Source: Tribonema minus
Lineage: Eukaryota; Sar; Xanthophyceae; Tribonematales; Tribonemataceae
Length of the DNA: 64,000 nt
Assembly (NCBI GenBank): GCA_017506865.1
Contig: JAFCMP010000097.1
Location: 62,001-126,000 of the forward strand
Direction: 5' to 3'
Shown here: one piece after another, positions 12,201-20,634 of the stretch
How the letters are laid out: the number at the start of each line of letters is the position of its first letter
Position numbering within the stretch: position 1 is the stretch's first letter
Notes under the pieces: generated by a model
The model's input: only the letters and a program-made list of their open reading frames with translations
Databases searched by the model: none
What the model was told of the DNA's origin: nothing
Made by a program: the position numbers and the translations under genes

Positions 12201-15200
12201 CAGCATGCGAGGTAAAGTAGTGCATTCAGTGTCACAATCGCAGAATGAGATGGTGAATTCAGTGACACCACTAGTGGACTCTAACCAATTTAGGAGCACT
12301 GCCACGGCCTGCCAGAGTGCTGTAAGGTTGCAGCAGTCAGTGCGCTGCTCAGGCGTGGAGGCTTTGACATTGCGCTAAGCAAGTTCTGCTGGTCCTAGTA
12401 CCCAGATTGCTAGGCAAGTAGCTATTTAGTAACATCAAGAGAAAAAAGTGCTACCTTGGGTGCGGCCCTGGCGGCTGCTGAGGGGCTGCTCAGCAGCAGC
12501 AGCAGCTGGGTCAAGCCACATCGAGCAAAGCACTCTCGAAGGTGGATGACTACTGCCAGTGAATCAAATTTTCTAAGATTCCATCCATGCTTCCTCCCCC
12601 CCCCTCATACCTTGCGGGCAGCACGTGGTTGAGTGCAACGCAACTTGCCATGCTTAGCGGTGGTAATATCAAGCCCACCATGGCATGTGGAAGAGATGTT
12701 CTGGGTGCACATCCACAAATGTTTCATTCAGTTTGGTTACCTGCGAATGATGCCTTTGCCGTAGAAGGCTGCACACGGGATGTACACGCGCTTCAGCTCA
12801 GCCAGCTCATTGCCGAAAACCTGCGCGCAGTCCAGTATGTAGCGCCGTCACGCACACAGTTGGTGGTCGAAGTGGAACATCGCAGTGAGGAGATTTGACA
12901 GTGTACAAGTTATTGCAGCAACTCGGCAGTGCGACTTTGGCAACACAAAATTGTACTTCTAGACCTTTGTGCAAGGTGTCACGCACTGTGGAGCTTTGGC
13001 AAGTTGAACTCTGATTGTCTCAGAGCCTGATTGTGATCTCACATTGACGCCTGTTCTGGATGTTGCAGCCATGGCACTGGCACTGACAGTAGGGGCTTTG
13101 CTTACCAACAGCCTACACATAGCCTACAGCTGCACCAAATGTGGCAGCACTCACCAATGGTGTGTTGATGAAAAGCACAGCTCAGTCACAGCAGTCATGC
13201 TTCACGCTATTGCCCTCCGACTCGGAGCCCAAGTCTGCAGCACATCCTCGTACTACGCACCTGGAACTTGGCACCAAGGGAGGTGTAGTATGACTCTCCG
13301 CCGTGGATGGCGCGCCTGAAGTGCTTGGGAAATGGGGTCACTGCAGGTTGAAGGATCTGCAGGTCTGGGTAGCGCAGGAAGTACTCGTTCGCCGTCATGA
13401 AGAAGTTGGTGCTCAGCCTGCCAGCACACGAGGACAAAATGAAATAATCCAGCAGGAAGAGGGTGAAAGGCTGCCATCTGATGCGGTCATTGGACCTGCT
13501 GTGAGCAGTGAGCACTCACTCTCAGAGGTGCAGCTGCTACTTCATCAGGCTCGGCAGCACGTTGTGCAATGTTGTTGTTCGAATACGAGGTGTTGATCCA
13601 TCATGGAACAAGGTCAGAGTCCCCATGCCATCACTCTTTCATGACACGGACATTGAAGGGATGGGGTATGGCATTGCCTGATACGGGCACTACACGTGAT
13701 GTTTTGCCAGGGTGCCAGGCATCATGGTAATCATCAGTGTTCTTTGATGTACTGACAGCAATATGATTTGGGTGTTGCAACGCATGCGTGCAGCACTGCA
13801 ACCGGTCATGTCATTGACAACCAGCAGGCCGCATGAGGGCCGCAGTGATGAGAAAGTGCTAGGGGTGCCGCCCTTGACTGCCAGTGCTAGCGCACAGGGG
13901 CAAACACTCAGACTGATTAGCACAAGCATATGTTGACAAGTTGAATGTTGAGACTTTTGTGACTCAAGTTGAATGTTGAGACTTTTGTGACTGATTAGCA
14001 TGAGCATATGTTGACAGTATTGAGACTTTTGTGCCCACGATTGATGTAGGAATGCATGCAATGACCAGCCTGAGCGGCACACGAGCTCTATCGCCCAATG
14101 GCAACCGCAGCCCCATCATGATTTCCTGCCTGACAGACTATTTCATGGTGCCCAGCAGTGATGGCTGCGATAACCGTTGGCATCAACTTGAAGTGGAAGC
14201 GTGAAAGCAATACTTCTAGAGTGGCAGCTTATTAATGACTCACATGTTGTCGCGGTCCATGATCGCCAGGAACTCGTAGTCGCTGCCGCAGAAGTGGTCG
14301 ATGTCACTGGTGGGGTCAAAGCATAGACCAGATGGATGCCTGGACTTGATATCCTGCAAATGTGGTAACACGAGCATGCCAGTCAGGCCACAATGACACC
14401 CGGACTGTGGTGAGGAGGCGTGCCTGTCATGCCTGCGACCACCGTACATTGTTGAGCTGTCTGCACAATGTGAACGTGTGGCCGTGCCCGCGGGGCCGAG
14501 CGTGACCATTGGCATGTGGCACCTGCAGAGTTCATTATACTGTTGCATAGCTGCCTGGCAACTCATGCAAATCGTCTAGTTATCACTTGAACATCAAGGC
14601 TAGCCTCAAGGCTGGTCCACCCGGAACCTGAGCACAACTTGCAGAGCATTGACAGGGTGTGCAGTTACTGGCACGCTCACTTGAAGTTTGGGGCAGCACA
14701 AGCAGCAGTGATTGTAGCACTGGCCAGGTCTACCCACCCCAGGGAAGCATACTGCTGCGGCTGTGAGGAAACTTGTGGTGTGGTATTGCTAAGCTGTACT
14801 CAGCACTCATGTCGCTTTTCCAGCAATCACATCACACAAAAAAAATGCTAAAAGGCCTCACCACTGTGACAGTCAATGCGACTAGATAATGATTATCTTA
14901 CCACACAGTGCACAAGCGTCATGCAGGGTGTTGTGTGAACATGGTGTCAACTTCAAACCCACCTTGTAAAGCATAGGCTCCTTGTAACCGTTGAGCAGCA
15001 TGATGAAGTCGAGGTACTGTTGCACGGCAAGAGCCACAAGGGCCGGCAGAGGGAAGCGTCAGGCTGAGTGTTATCGCTAGTACGGCATTGGATGAATGAC
15101 ATATAACACATATATCGTGATTGTGTGTATGCATTCAGCTTGCCATCACGTGCAATCATTGCGGACGTAGTACTGCAGTAACTCAGTTGACCATTGGCCC

Positions 15201-18200
15201 ACCAGGTAGCCAAACAGACGCTGGCGGCATGAGACTTCCGCTGAGGCTCAGCAACGCAGTTGGTGCAGTCAATCCACCGAGATGCTCTACAGCAGCTGCG
15301 GCACCCGCATCGCATCCGGTAATTCTGAGCATCACTCTGAGAGGCAGCCGCATTCTCAAAAACTGTGCCCACTGCACTAGAAGTGGCAACTGGTATTATC
15401 TGGGACTGCCATCATGCGCAAGTAATGTGACCATTTGACTTTTGCGCTACTCTAAGCACAGCTGCTGGTCGGAATCTAGTCAACAACATGCAATGCAGCA
15501 CGCAACACGAGGCTTGCCCATTGCCAACTTAAATGATAGCCATCCAATGTGTCAGAAGTCGGCAGGGCTGCCGCTGTGGCAGACGTCCAGGACGAGCTAT
15601 AAGTTCTAAGCTTACCTGGCCATACTTGAAGAGGATGGACCGCATCCGGCGAACATAGTACACTTTGCCCCCCTCTTCGGCATTGAGTATGTTCCAGTCG
15701 GCCACAGCTTTGGCCTCGATGGCCGCCAGTTGCTCGTCTGCCGTTCCACTGAATTGAGCAAAAACAGCATCAGCATATTTGTTTACTGAGTAAAGCAGAA
15801 GTATTCATAAGCATTGCCACTGGTAGGGGCGACGGTCATGAGCCATATATGTGTGCATCTACTGGCAGGCGGTGTCGACACATGTGCCATGCGCATGTCA
15901 TAGTGCCTGTGTTCAGGCTCTTGTTTGAGACGAGAGGCTTCAACTGATGCTGTAATTTGATGCTGGGTCCTGTTTTCAATGTTCAGATTCTCTTGGAAAA
16001 AAATTGCCATTCAAACTTTGTGTTGGACACTGCGTCAGGTCATCGCAAGTATACAGCTTGTAAGGGAAGCCACGGCATTGGGAAGCGGCTGCCAAAATGG
16101 CAATGACTCTCTCAGTATTGAGACTCACCTGAGAATGCAGAAGGTGGCGTTGCTGTAGGTTTGGTTCAACCGCCATGAAGCCTGCAGGATCATCAATGTT
16201 TCCTGGTAGTGTTGCAGCAGGCACATCACAGCACCAGCGGCAGCAGAGTTCAACTTCAAGTTAGTATGGCGCAGATCGATGACACATAGTCAATCAGTTG
16301 TCAGTCAATTTCAAATTGGTAGTAGTACTGAAGATGTGGCCCAGGGCAGGTTCTGAATCATTCTCAGAGTGCATATACCAATGGCATCATGAGGGCACAT
16401 GCAGCAACCGCTGGACTAGGCATGCCATTCAAGTTGTTACGGCAGTCACTGTGCGTCAGCCTGCCAGACTCGCGATGTGAACGAGCGGTAGAACCGTTTG
16501 CAGGCCCTGGGGTGTCACTCAGTGCAGCTATGACAGTTGCGGTGCCGTCGACTCCTGGACCACGCACGGATCCAGGCTGAGCATCAACTATTGATAGCAG
16601 CAACTTGTTGAGCGGTTACTGTTGCACACAGCTGCTCCTAGTACAGTTTAGTAGTGCGGCAGCAATGCCTGGCGCAAGCAATGATCACGATGATGATTGC
16701 AGACACCGCAAATGTCATTCCCGGTCACCGTCTCTGCGGTACTAGCAGCAGGCCTCAGTCTCAGGCTGGCACAGTGACACGCAGCAATACATACAGTCAC
16801 AGAACGAGTACAGCTGCTGCACTGCTGCAGCATCACCACGCTTCCGTGAGCATCAAGCGATGTTATTAGCTGCTGTAGCTTCAGGTTGAAGCAGTCTTAC
16901 TTCTTACTGTCAATATTGATTGCCATATGCAAGTGGGGCAGGTGATGCATTGGCGGCTGACATTTAATGGCAGTACAGACGCATGATGGTCACCACAAAG
17001 GTACACGGAGATTGCAGTTGTACAATCAGTGACATTGAATGCATTAATCACCTGTACTTGCACGGGGTTGTTGCTTTTCAGGCAGTAGATCACCAGAAAC
17101 TTGTTCATCTTGGAAGGCGTCAGCGGGCAGGTGAGGCGGCCCTGTCACAATGACATGATTTGCAAAAGCAACATGAACTTCGTTAGACATCATGATGATA
17201 TTGGCAGCCGAGTGATTCAACAGCACGCCAGCAGACGTCACAATCAATGACATGATGCCGCAGCACATTATGTCTTCAAGCTGTTCGGTGCTGTAATTGT
17301 TATAATCACAGTGACTGTGGCAGTACAACAAGTCTTCAAGGTACAGCTGCTATGAAAATCGGCCTTTACCAGCGTTTCAGTTGACCGTATTTGTACACGA
17401 TGACCGTCGCGGTGACAGCATTATACGTGACAATCGTTATGATTTGTTGCAAAGCAAGTCACCCAGGTGGGGCACTGCAGCTATAAAACCAGGACGCATA
17501 AGTGAAACGGCAAGAAAGTGTACAGTGCATGCAACGCCTTGGACACCTCCAAACCCGGACTTCGGAAAGCAACTTTGAAATCATGAAATTCCAACAGGTT
17601 TCTGCCATGGATGCTGCACAGTGGTCACCTCAAGGGGCAATGGTTTGGGAAGCTGAATCTGAACCAGAACTTCCAGTGGAGGACAAATTGCAGACAAATG
17701 CTCATGCTTGTTCAATATGAAAAACGAATCAAAAATATCGTTGAGCTGTATACTCGCTCTGAAATGCAAAGGCTACTACGTCCGAGCCGCTACGGCCGCC
17801 TCAGCTATTCAAGACTGATAGATGACCTGTTCTATTGCCGGTGCTTGCTTGCAATCTCAGTGACAACGCTCGCAGCTGTGTAAAGAGTTCGGCCCAACCC
17901 AAATTCAAAGAATTTATTCTCGAGGAGCTCGCGGAGCGTGCAAAAGCAGTAATGCAAGAACTAAGTCGTATCGCGAGTTCAAGGTAAGTTATCAGCTGTG
18001 GACCAGTACAGTTTCACTCATTACTTCACACACCAGTTTACGCGTACGAGTTCAGCGTCATTCCGCGGCCATGGGTATGAGTTCAAACGTGCATCATAAT
18101 ATCGTACTCATACGCGTGCCACGGGTGTACGCGCCATCTCTGACACAAATCATGATTACTGATTGGGGAATGATATTAGCTATGTTATCATCTAAATTAA

Positions 18201-20634
18201 AAGTGACAATCATAAATATATACTGCCATCGTCAAAGGTCAGCCGTATTGAGTGATTGACATGAGATTGTTGACAATTTGTGCTGATGCTGTAGCAGCTG
18301 CAGCAGCTGGACCAGGTACAGCTTTGCACGACAATGAGCATGACATCGTCTAGTTGTTGTAGTAGTACTTGGTGCAATGACACTAACTATAGTACTGCGT
18401 TATACTGCAGTATTGTGAATCTTTGACTCGCCGCGCCATCTGGAGCAAAACCACTCAAACCTGTCAGTGAAGGCCAAGAAAACCTTGGAAGGCTACAATA
18501 ACTATGATGTCAAGGCGATGACCACCGCAAGCCTCTTAAGTTAGGATGTTGACTTTCAAGTCTCGGGTTATCACTTGACAGCTGGCACAATGACTGTTTG
18601 GCCCTGCGGCCAGCGCCTGTTGCTGCACCTGGTGCAGCTTCCGCATGGCAATACATATTTGCAGTAAATTAATGAACTGCGTATTATTAATACGCACCTT
18701 GGACATTGCATGCCGTCTTGAACTGAACAGGGCCAAAAAAATGCATATGAAGTCGGAGGCAATGTCGGCCACAAGGATGTTGGTCAGCAGGGTCACCAGG
18801 ATCATCATCACCTGCAAACAGTGACAAGCGCAACAGCAATGCAAGAACAGCGAATCGTTAATTCACATTCCCACCTCAGGCTGTTAGTAATACTTTCTAA
18901 AGAGTCCGCTAAGACCAGTTGAAGTATTTGGATCTGCAACTGTTGCTGCCACCGTTCATGTTACAGTCACTGGAATAGTTAGGCTGTGAGGTGCACCGCA
19001 GTGTGTTGAATAACACTCATTGACTCATCGAATGCTGAACGCAATGTCATGCAGATCATGATGAATGTTTGTCATACTGGATTCTGTTGTCACTGTTACG
19101 GTGTTCACTCCACAAAAGTCGTACCTGTCAACAGACTGAGTTTTGTGGATTAAAATGCTGTGCCAACCGTGTGACACAGCACTCAGTTTGCCGATGCATA
19201 ACATTTTTGAAATTCAATCCCAAGTGGCACCAGGCTCAGAGTCAGCTACAGTAACTGCTTCCAGAAGTGATCTACTGTGACTGCAACTGCAATTGTTACA
19301 TCATGCTGCAATTAAACCTCATCACTCGGTTGGACATGCATCCATTATGATACAGTAACTGCCAGACTAACACATTGAGTTTCGCAGTGTCCGCTCAGAC
19401 TGAATGAGCAACAATGTGTTGAGACAAGCTCAACATGGGGGCATTTAAGATCCTGCCCACTTTTATAAACATGCATCGAATTTTCTGCTACATTGTTTTT
19501 TCTAGGCATGACTCAGCGTGTTTCATCCATACACTTGGTTACTATTAGTAATTACGATAATCATTGCCAAAGAAAATGAAGGTCTATCATACCTGTTGTA
19601 TCTTAGATGGTTTACAACTCACTGACAGGCAGTGGCACCGGGTCTTGCTTTGCTACTGATCAGGTCACCCTGTTTGCCGAAGTAATCAAAATTTCAACTT
19701 GGGACCCATCGACTGTCACTAACGGTCACAAACCGTTACCGTAACAATTAACATAAAGTTTACTGAGTTATTGCACATGGTGTGGCCACCTGCGCATGGT
19801 GCTGCACTATCAGCACTACTAGCTCGTGCCAGTCGCTATGGCCATCACCGTGACAGTTACAGTGACTGTGAGCAGGTAATTGACAAATTGAAGGATCCGC
19901 TCCGCTCATCCGCGACCCTGAAACTCAAAAAGCAACCGAGCACTTATGCTATAGTAAAGTCTCCAGGGCAGAACAGGTGTTGAAGTTGGGTAATGGCATG
20001 CTGTAGCCCTATGTCAGGGGCATCTGCTGACTACTCACTTGTTGAAGTTGATGTTGTTCCTGATGTGATATTGTACTTCAACGGTGATATTCATACTTCA
20101 ACTTCATGCCAACTTCAACTGTCATATCACTGCTCAGCGTGCAATAGCACGGCTCCACCCGTCTCAACTTCAACAACCAACAGCTCTTCTGGTGCGTCTA
20201 AGTGAGGCCAAGAATCTACCATTGTCAAACTTCAACAGTTTGAGTGTCTTGACTGACTTCACTATAGCATAAGTGCTCGGTTGCTTTTTGGGTTTCAGGG
20301 TCGCGGATGAGCAGAGCGACTCGTTTGAGTGTGACCAACAAAGTCTGACTGAGAGTGCGTGCCAAAATTGCGCCTCAAGGTGCAGCCACAAGACTGTGTG
20401 TACTTCTATTGTTCAAAAACCTTGGCACCAGTTGCACTTGACTTGATGTTTACTGGGCAATTACTGAGCTACGCACCACCAATTGTGCCACGCACTCACC
20501 AGCCTGCTGATCGGAGGGACCTCATAGTAGGGCGCCTGGAAGTGGAGCATGACGGCGCTGAATAACACCAGCACATTGATGAGGTAGGTATACCACCAGA
20601 CCACGCTGTACGTGGCGGTGACGCACCGCGCCAT
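252..20634 (-). CDS. GT2-family membrane glycosyltransferase (MdoH/NdvB-like), 14 exons, interrupted by a LINE
   Basis: Exons, 5' to 3' on the minus strand: 20634-20500, 18811-18698, 17141-17058, 16202-16129, 15748-15616, 15016-14963, 14353-14244, 13417-13261, 12820-12741, 12178-12051, 11405-11334, 10964-10904 joined to 1131-1084 across the LINE, 631-486, 328-252. Every junction keeps phase, giving about 490 aa. Visible family marks: hydrophobic N-terminal segments in exons 1-2; DxD-type motif MDRDN (exon 7); the stretch LRYPDLQILQPAV (exon 8); GKGIIRR (exon 9); LISHDIIE (exon 10), matching the LSHD..E region of MdoH; RQNRW (exon 11), an R/QxxRW-type motif; hydrophobic segments in exons 12-13. 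Inferred role: processive transfer of sugar from a nucleotide-sugar to a glucan at a membrane; the polysaccharide is unknown. The ATG in exon 1 is the first plausible start, but upstream exons cannot be excluded. The last exon, ending in TAA, is the least certain. The gene is broken here by the insertion in exon 12. Confidence 0.75.
1132..1143. repeat. Target-site duplication, LINE 3' side
   Basis: Twelve bases, GGGTACAGGTAC, identical to 10904-10915. They lie exactly where the exon 12 coding sequence of the GT2 gene breaks off (minus strand: coding for K-Y-L-Y-P). Confidence 0.93.
1222..10182 (-). CDS. LINE polyprotein: Pro-rich N-terminus, Cys/His fingers, OTU-like protease, RT, CCHC, RLE
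   Basis: The open frame is 2986 codons from 10182 to a TAG at 1222-1224. The first 36 codons cross a T22 run, so the ATG at 10072-10074 (product starting MALHWLTSPA) is a more natural start. Order of parts by genomic position: Pro-Ile-Pro-Gly minisatellite about 9690-9895; Arg/Ala/Pro-rich disordered stretch; Cys/His clusters about 8355-7975 (CRMCDKF, VCDGCG, CDVWRCADC); OTU-like protease about 6815-6195; a second low-complexity stretch; RT about 4330-3300 with IQLDCENAFNSVDR, QGDPLGP and FLDD; CCHC knuckle about 1880-1800; restriction-like endonuclease about 1725-1440 with VLDTSVRAP and FVPFVQESYG. No apurinic-endonuclease motifs were seen. Product: one protein for target cleavage and target-primed reverse transcription, with a protease domain whose target is unknown. 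Confidence 0.93.
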   Translation of the reverse strand: MCRGVFAVGSRAFETEPGLFFFFFFFSRASKSPFKAMALHWLTSPASRGEGSPLKRKREQRNHGLNTGLWWWQVKAARQSDTRRRRRHGVGRWVRLVIPPPPPIPGPPPIPGPPPIPGPPPIPGPPPIPGPPPIPGPPPIPGPPPIPGPPPIPDPPPIPGPPPPQLMAQSSRPRPMPEVPVCSQVAELCRSMRRLHLSSADSDEPQGSGSHAHVKKRRRHLSSPGAANHCDRGCSQTKRPRHQPASDSESQAASLREALPPAAMIVLSLVVLPPPAANKRRRATLPPDSPVATTPMPKRRSRRKTPLVTAATAAPAAGPAPANPVVAQPRTTVTAAAACGRKVTSDLTAAATPRAADMVPKPPAGAAASDGQRGAAASRRGRRRGASAGPPLGRLGSIGSINRPESPSGKLSALAKAVTTTVPVPMEVGEPTSGPAGHQRRITSRPSQPASSGASPQWHPGPQPMEVTAAETPCTADMVTTAPAAAAAAAPGGERGAAAPRRGRRRASAQSTGSVTRPEPQSGGALAKPVTVTMPVPMEVGEPGPAGHQRRITSRSLQPAGSGASLSGGSVTSDGNSRNGHPISGITAMTVLAPAKTPAANRKVNIPGLDCRMCDKFIVRANPRAPGKNCPAAHACAHQRTRHTGKGKQFAELHVQLFLDHRPIYGGLEQVCDGCGNLFIRRTAASATTPSGDLGALDQCDVWRCADCLAGPVAATACTLSGCDRASGHDHIADIHTRPTTCAAAAGGAAVGGGNSLKPTAALLAAASKCGPIRKFLGCEHLGVDPRQAHASTLDGVADAPLPRLTRSSTMGVLPGESRASDSGATMSSNDRVPSTPGSAAAAVAAGAQSSECPRDPTGSHWQGLLGAAGALARRVRALALAPNRARVTVLCAWPTGTKLGPCRTSRRLHMRPAPSDAPATQTLLGRTSCAPLVSQMHDLTVTFSLLSLREEGNDLATVFDQLSLREPVVARSPRQPAGKRGESDVTQAGDNSTHATMTETAPVTAMVASGKRSRRRGKHRRRTQERQAQCDNSRAPLAPATTPPRGGASAPSAPISGPAKVTTVTVATRIPSTVCHTVTVEEQQDALAKATNYGFSTWHTGLQALHKQALGENTATLARGGELRPVSNVGNGNCLIHTALHGIDSVAVEHGLPAPALVIAMREALLDGMVAYVTQGAGKQGASMSSMRQLTAHAAAQPACTREQFDTYGTRARCLAIEYGTNETDSADSGHTLLLQRLQEEGVWGRPLGLSVWAIVAAVYAVSVTVWQAEPQATGSTQKSTGLVLAQLMGLPAVFAPATPAQPDCHLDVLWTPPGLYTNVGHFELLVAPAAAPPLPTTMTASATTQANSTHITAPSRTQPRTALQLPQQPEPLRCPLCTLAFWQLGQKEDSKQRGKLSAASRMAPVVAHFNGGSCTRSMLNPEASTSHCQQNLAAAYAKGIRQQVDHDPSGDRAPSGSSTCNTGAHHAKRVQEMSTMYGCTAEDFLRAVRKLSACTGACGLVHMSASAGQRQCALTSPCHTCRRNGSAPTRARPAVPPGQSEGGGAGSDGAAAAAGAAAATPPKPPAVPASGAANSKSSKKRPAATATGAQRRRRTAAAAAPPGSAGSRTQSNSLRLQDSSPPHGTAVGWADMDLDPPDDAASPPPPTTTTSGRPSKPQSRASLAWDLSTPSVVHALDQTNEADLLLLRFTTTANPFRTQLQCTQWARLVEHATRLLADATDSAREAARVRLHHGAGAFAHQVSQTLVQRGYRLLHLLAAMAFGRQPEGTGMPPAARLAALLSGDFAELLRKTLSAAAALRAPKPNNAATASAQTNFDADWTEADSRQQTACAALSGKRRGVGLAAARLEAREACAPADEVTAQVLAAKHPETGTRPGVVDTPMEQVRGLVRDARRHCLHGAGVATTAGPAGSGSPVFESGQAHDRSDRPEDAASAAGRRLEVEATDILSTLSAAGAGKAGGLDGLRYEHLLMAAGPGAPVKAATRPVGSASPGLAGDSESDVMEPAFAHHLAKVFTTLLVEPELLPEQSQRLLRAAALSGIGQKRRPIACSSVWRRLLGSTAARGVKGKISGLLASMSQFGVGYRSGVEHVAARARVWHELYGTTIQLDCENAFNSVDRAAIVRGLMLFCPELLPHFESVYCGDTAPEMRVEVNGEARIICSHLGCQQGDPLGPLYFAVAAAFLLFYPDGVSATPGSMPAYGHSTAEPPAPHCAFLDDLNVLQAAYFDDAAAAGVAEVIRRLAAGGLRVRPDKSLAIAMRGTVFDEAARARLRALDIPFVDATMPESSQGFTSVGVPVGHPAYVHAAMSKHLVDAGTWRLSWQLAGMARHHLQAAQFILRRSLTKRMGFLARVVDTALSETWLHAFDGFCAWTLERMLHLHGCATAAVMKSHLLAACTAGDNEVASSGSVLVLPRLGPPELTDIAVPLRASRLPERRGGLGMPLLGLLAPAAYTAQACTTLRPAIIHATVAAGALRLGTDEHGAVTWFAQHSCAIREDQGLPPIIEAVRRSTRALTADGGEKSRTAVAEQLPASLLRWAADTTAAASTLPTAVQAIYAATAVTETGTTEPAPHTHGIVPGAEAAAAAATVPGPQAAAAAASSTPAKTQTSAEESSCSGGQEDDDDDWEAYADEICRKVVPRRRRGHFTHGLQAGLSNVLRRQYEDCLVEDLEAASAGAVGKPTQATLIGDLRDTSRRRQQASARVLAQLRSQRASGAMAWMSVPPAANDRPGAAPMSSMAAATMIMVAIFIDGWGIQGEVCPWRCSDVSPTSTHAISCPSQHIRGHNATHTAQKRCLQRILRQHHVSIVRNEDASVFKVPGYRADTVIDPGCLHFSSAYRNKGIVLDTSVRAPTASSYLTGKTNASNTDGYAAGVGEDAKVKHHTGTLTSSWAFVPFVQESYGRLGKQTSLFVKELAMHSALCSGGGKADVLRKAGLAKRQIHIELSISLARELAERVMAYTRGARMLGCVAAPVSKLLGHSAD
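1440..1880 (-). other. CCHC knuckle and restriction-like endonuclease domain of the LINE
   Basis: A Cys-x3-Cys...His-x4-Cys arrangement (CPWRC, then HAISC, then RGH) is followed by GYRADTVIDPG, VLDTSVRAP (Asp codon 1636-1638), a Lys-containing segment, and FVPFVQESYGRLG. This order, knuckle then PD-(D/E)xK-type nuclease at the C-terminus, is that of RLE-type LINEs, which nick the target before reverse transcription. Exact catalytic assignments are inferred from motif order. Confidence 0.8.
3300..4330 (-). other. Reverse transcriptase domain within the LINE ORF
   Basis: Conserved RT blocks are in order: GLDGLRYEHLL; GQKRRPIACSSVWRRLLG; motif A QLDCENAFNSVDR (Asp codon 3850-3852); motif B GCQQGDPLGPLYF; motif C FLDDL (Asp codons 3523-3528); then GLRVRPDKSLA. 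Motif C reads F-L-D-D rather than the usual F-A-D-D of LINEs. Catalytic aspartates are all present, so the enzyme looks functional. Confidence 0.95.
6195..6815 (-). other. OTU-like cysteine protease domain within the LINE ORF
   Basis: The motif NVGNGNCLIHTALHG has the Cys codon at 6778-6780 and matches the OTU signature DGNCLFRA. The His-containing end motif NVGHFELL has its His codon at 6214-6216. The spacing of about 190 residues fits an OTU fold. The Asp that normally precedes Gly-Asn-Cys is Asn here, so the active site may be altered or completed by a different residue. OTU enzymes remove ubiquitin in cells; in retroelements the role is not established. Confidence 0.75.
9690..9895 (-). 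repeat. 18-bp coding minisatellite (Pro-Gly-Pro-Pro-Pro-Ile repeats)
   Basis: About eleven tandem 18-bp units rich in GGC/GGG on the plus strand encode P-G-P-P-P-I repeats in the LINE protein. Most units differ at only one or two silent positions. One unit reads D instead of G. The stretch would be an extended, polyproline-type linker. Its position in the gag-like N-terminal third suggests structural or protein-binding use. Confidence 0.9.
10126..10200 (-). other. tRNA-like segment followed by a T22 run, in the LINE 5' region
   Basis: On the minus strand a D-arm/A-box-like GTGGTATAGTTGTGCAGG precedes a perfect 5-bp stem CGCGG/CCGCG around a 7-nt loop TTGGCAG, then a B-box-like CATTCGAGACC. 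The T-arm does not fold as in a real tRNA and the variable region seems missing. It is followed directly by 22 T (10125-10104), which would act as a Pol III terminator. It may be a degenerate tRNA or tRNA-derived SINE head captured in the LINE. Not called as a tRNA gene. Confidence 0.35.
10904..10915. repeat. Target-site duplication, LINE 5' side
   Basis: Second exact copy of GGGTACAGGTAC. With one copy kept, the host exon is 109 nt and joins its neighbours in phase. Confidence 0.93.
11745..11960. repeat. Exact 108-bp tandem duplication with a central palindrome
   Basis: Positions 11745-11852 and 11853-11960 are copies of one another, apparently without differences. Each contains the 16-bp palindrome TATACTTCGAAGTATA. 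The pair lies in the GT2 intron between exons 10 and 11. Near-identity points to a recent duplication. Confidence 0.92.
13915..14035. repeat. Short interleaved direct repeats in a GT2 intron
   Basis: A unit of about 28 bp with core AAGTTGAATGTTGAGACTTT occurs twice in tandem, then recurs in part. It is flanked by two copies of a GATTAGCA..GCATATGTTGACA segment. Located in the intron between exons 7 and 8. No coding signal. Confidence 0.75.
19899..20317. mobile_element. Candidate MITE: 63-bp terminal inverted repeats
   Basis: Left arm 19899-19961 and right arm 20255-20317 are inverted copies of about 63 bp with only a few mismatches (inner core TCATCCGCGACCCTGAAAC). About 290 bp lies between them, itself holding smaller self-complementary TTGAAGTTG / CAACTTCAA words. 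No ORF. It sits in GT2 intron 1. No clear target-site duplication was found, so a non-mobile hairpin is also possible. Confidence 0.65.
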
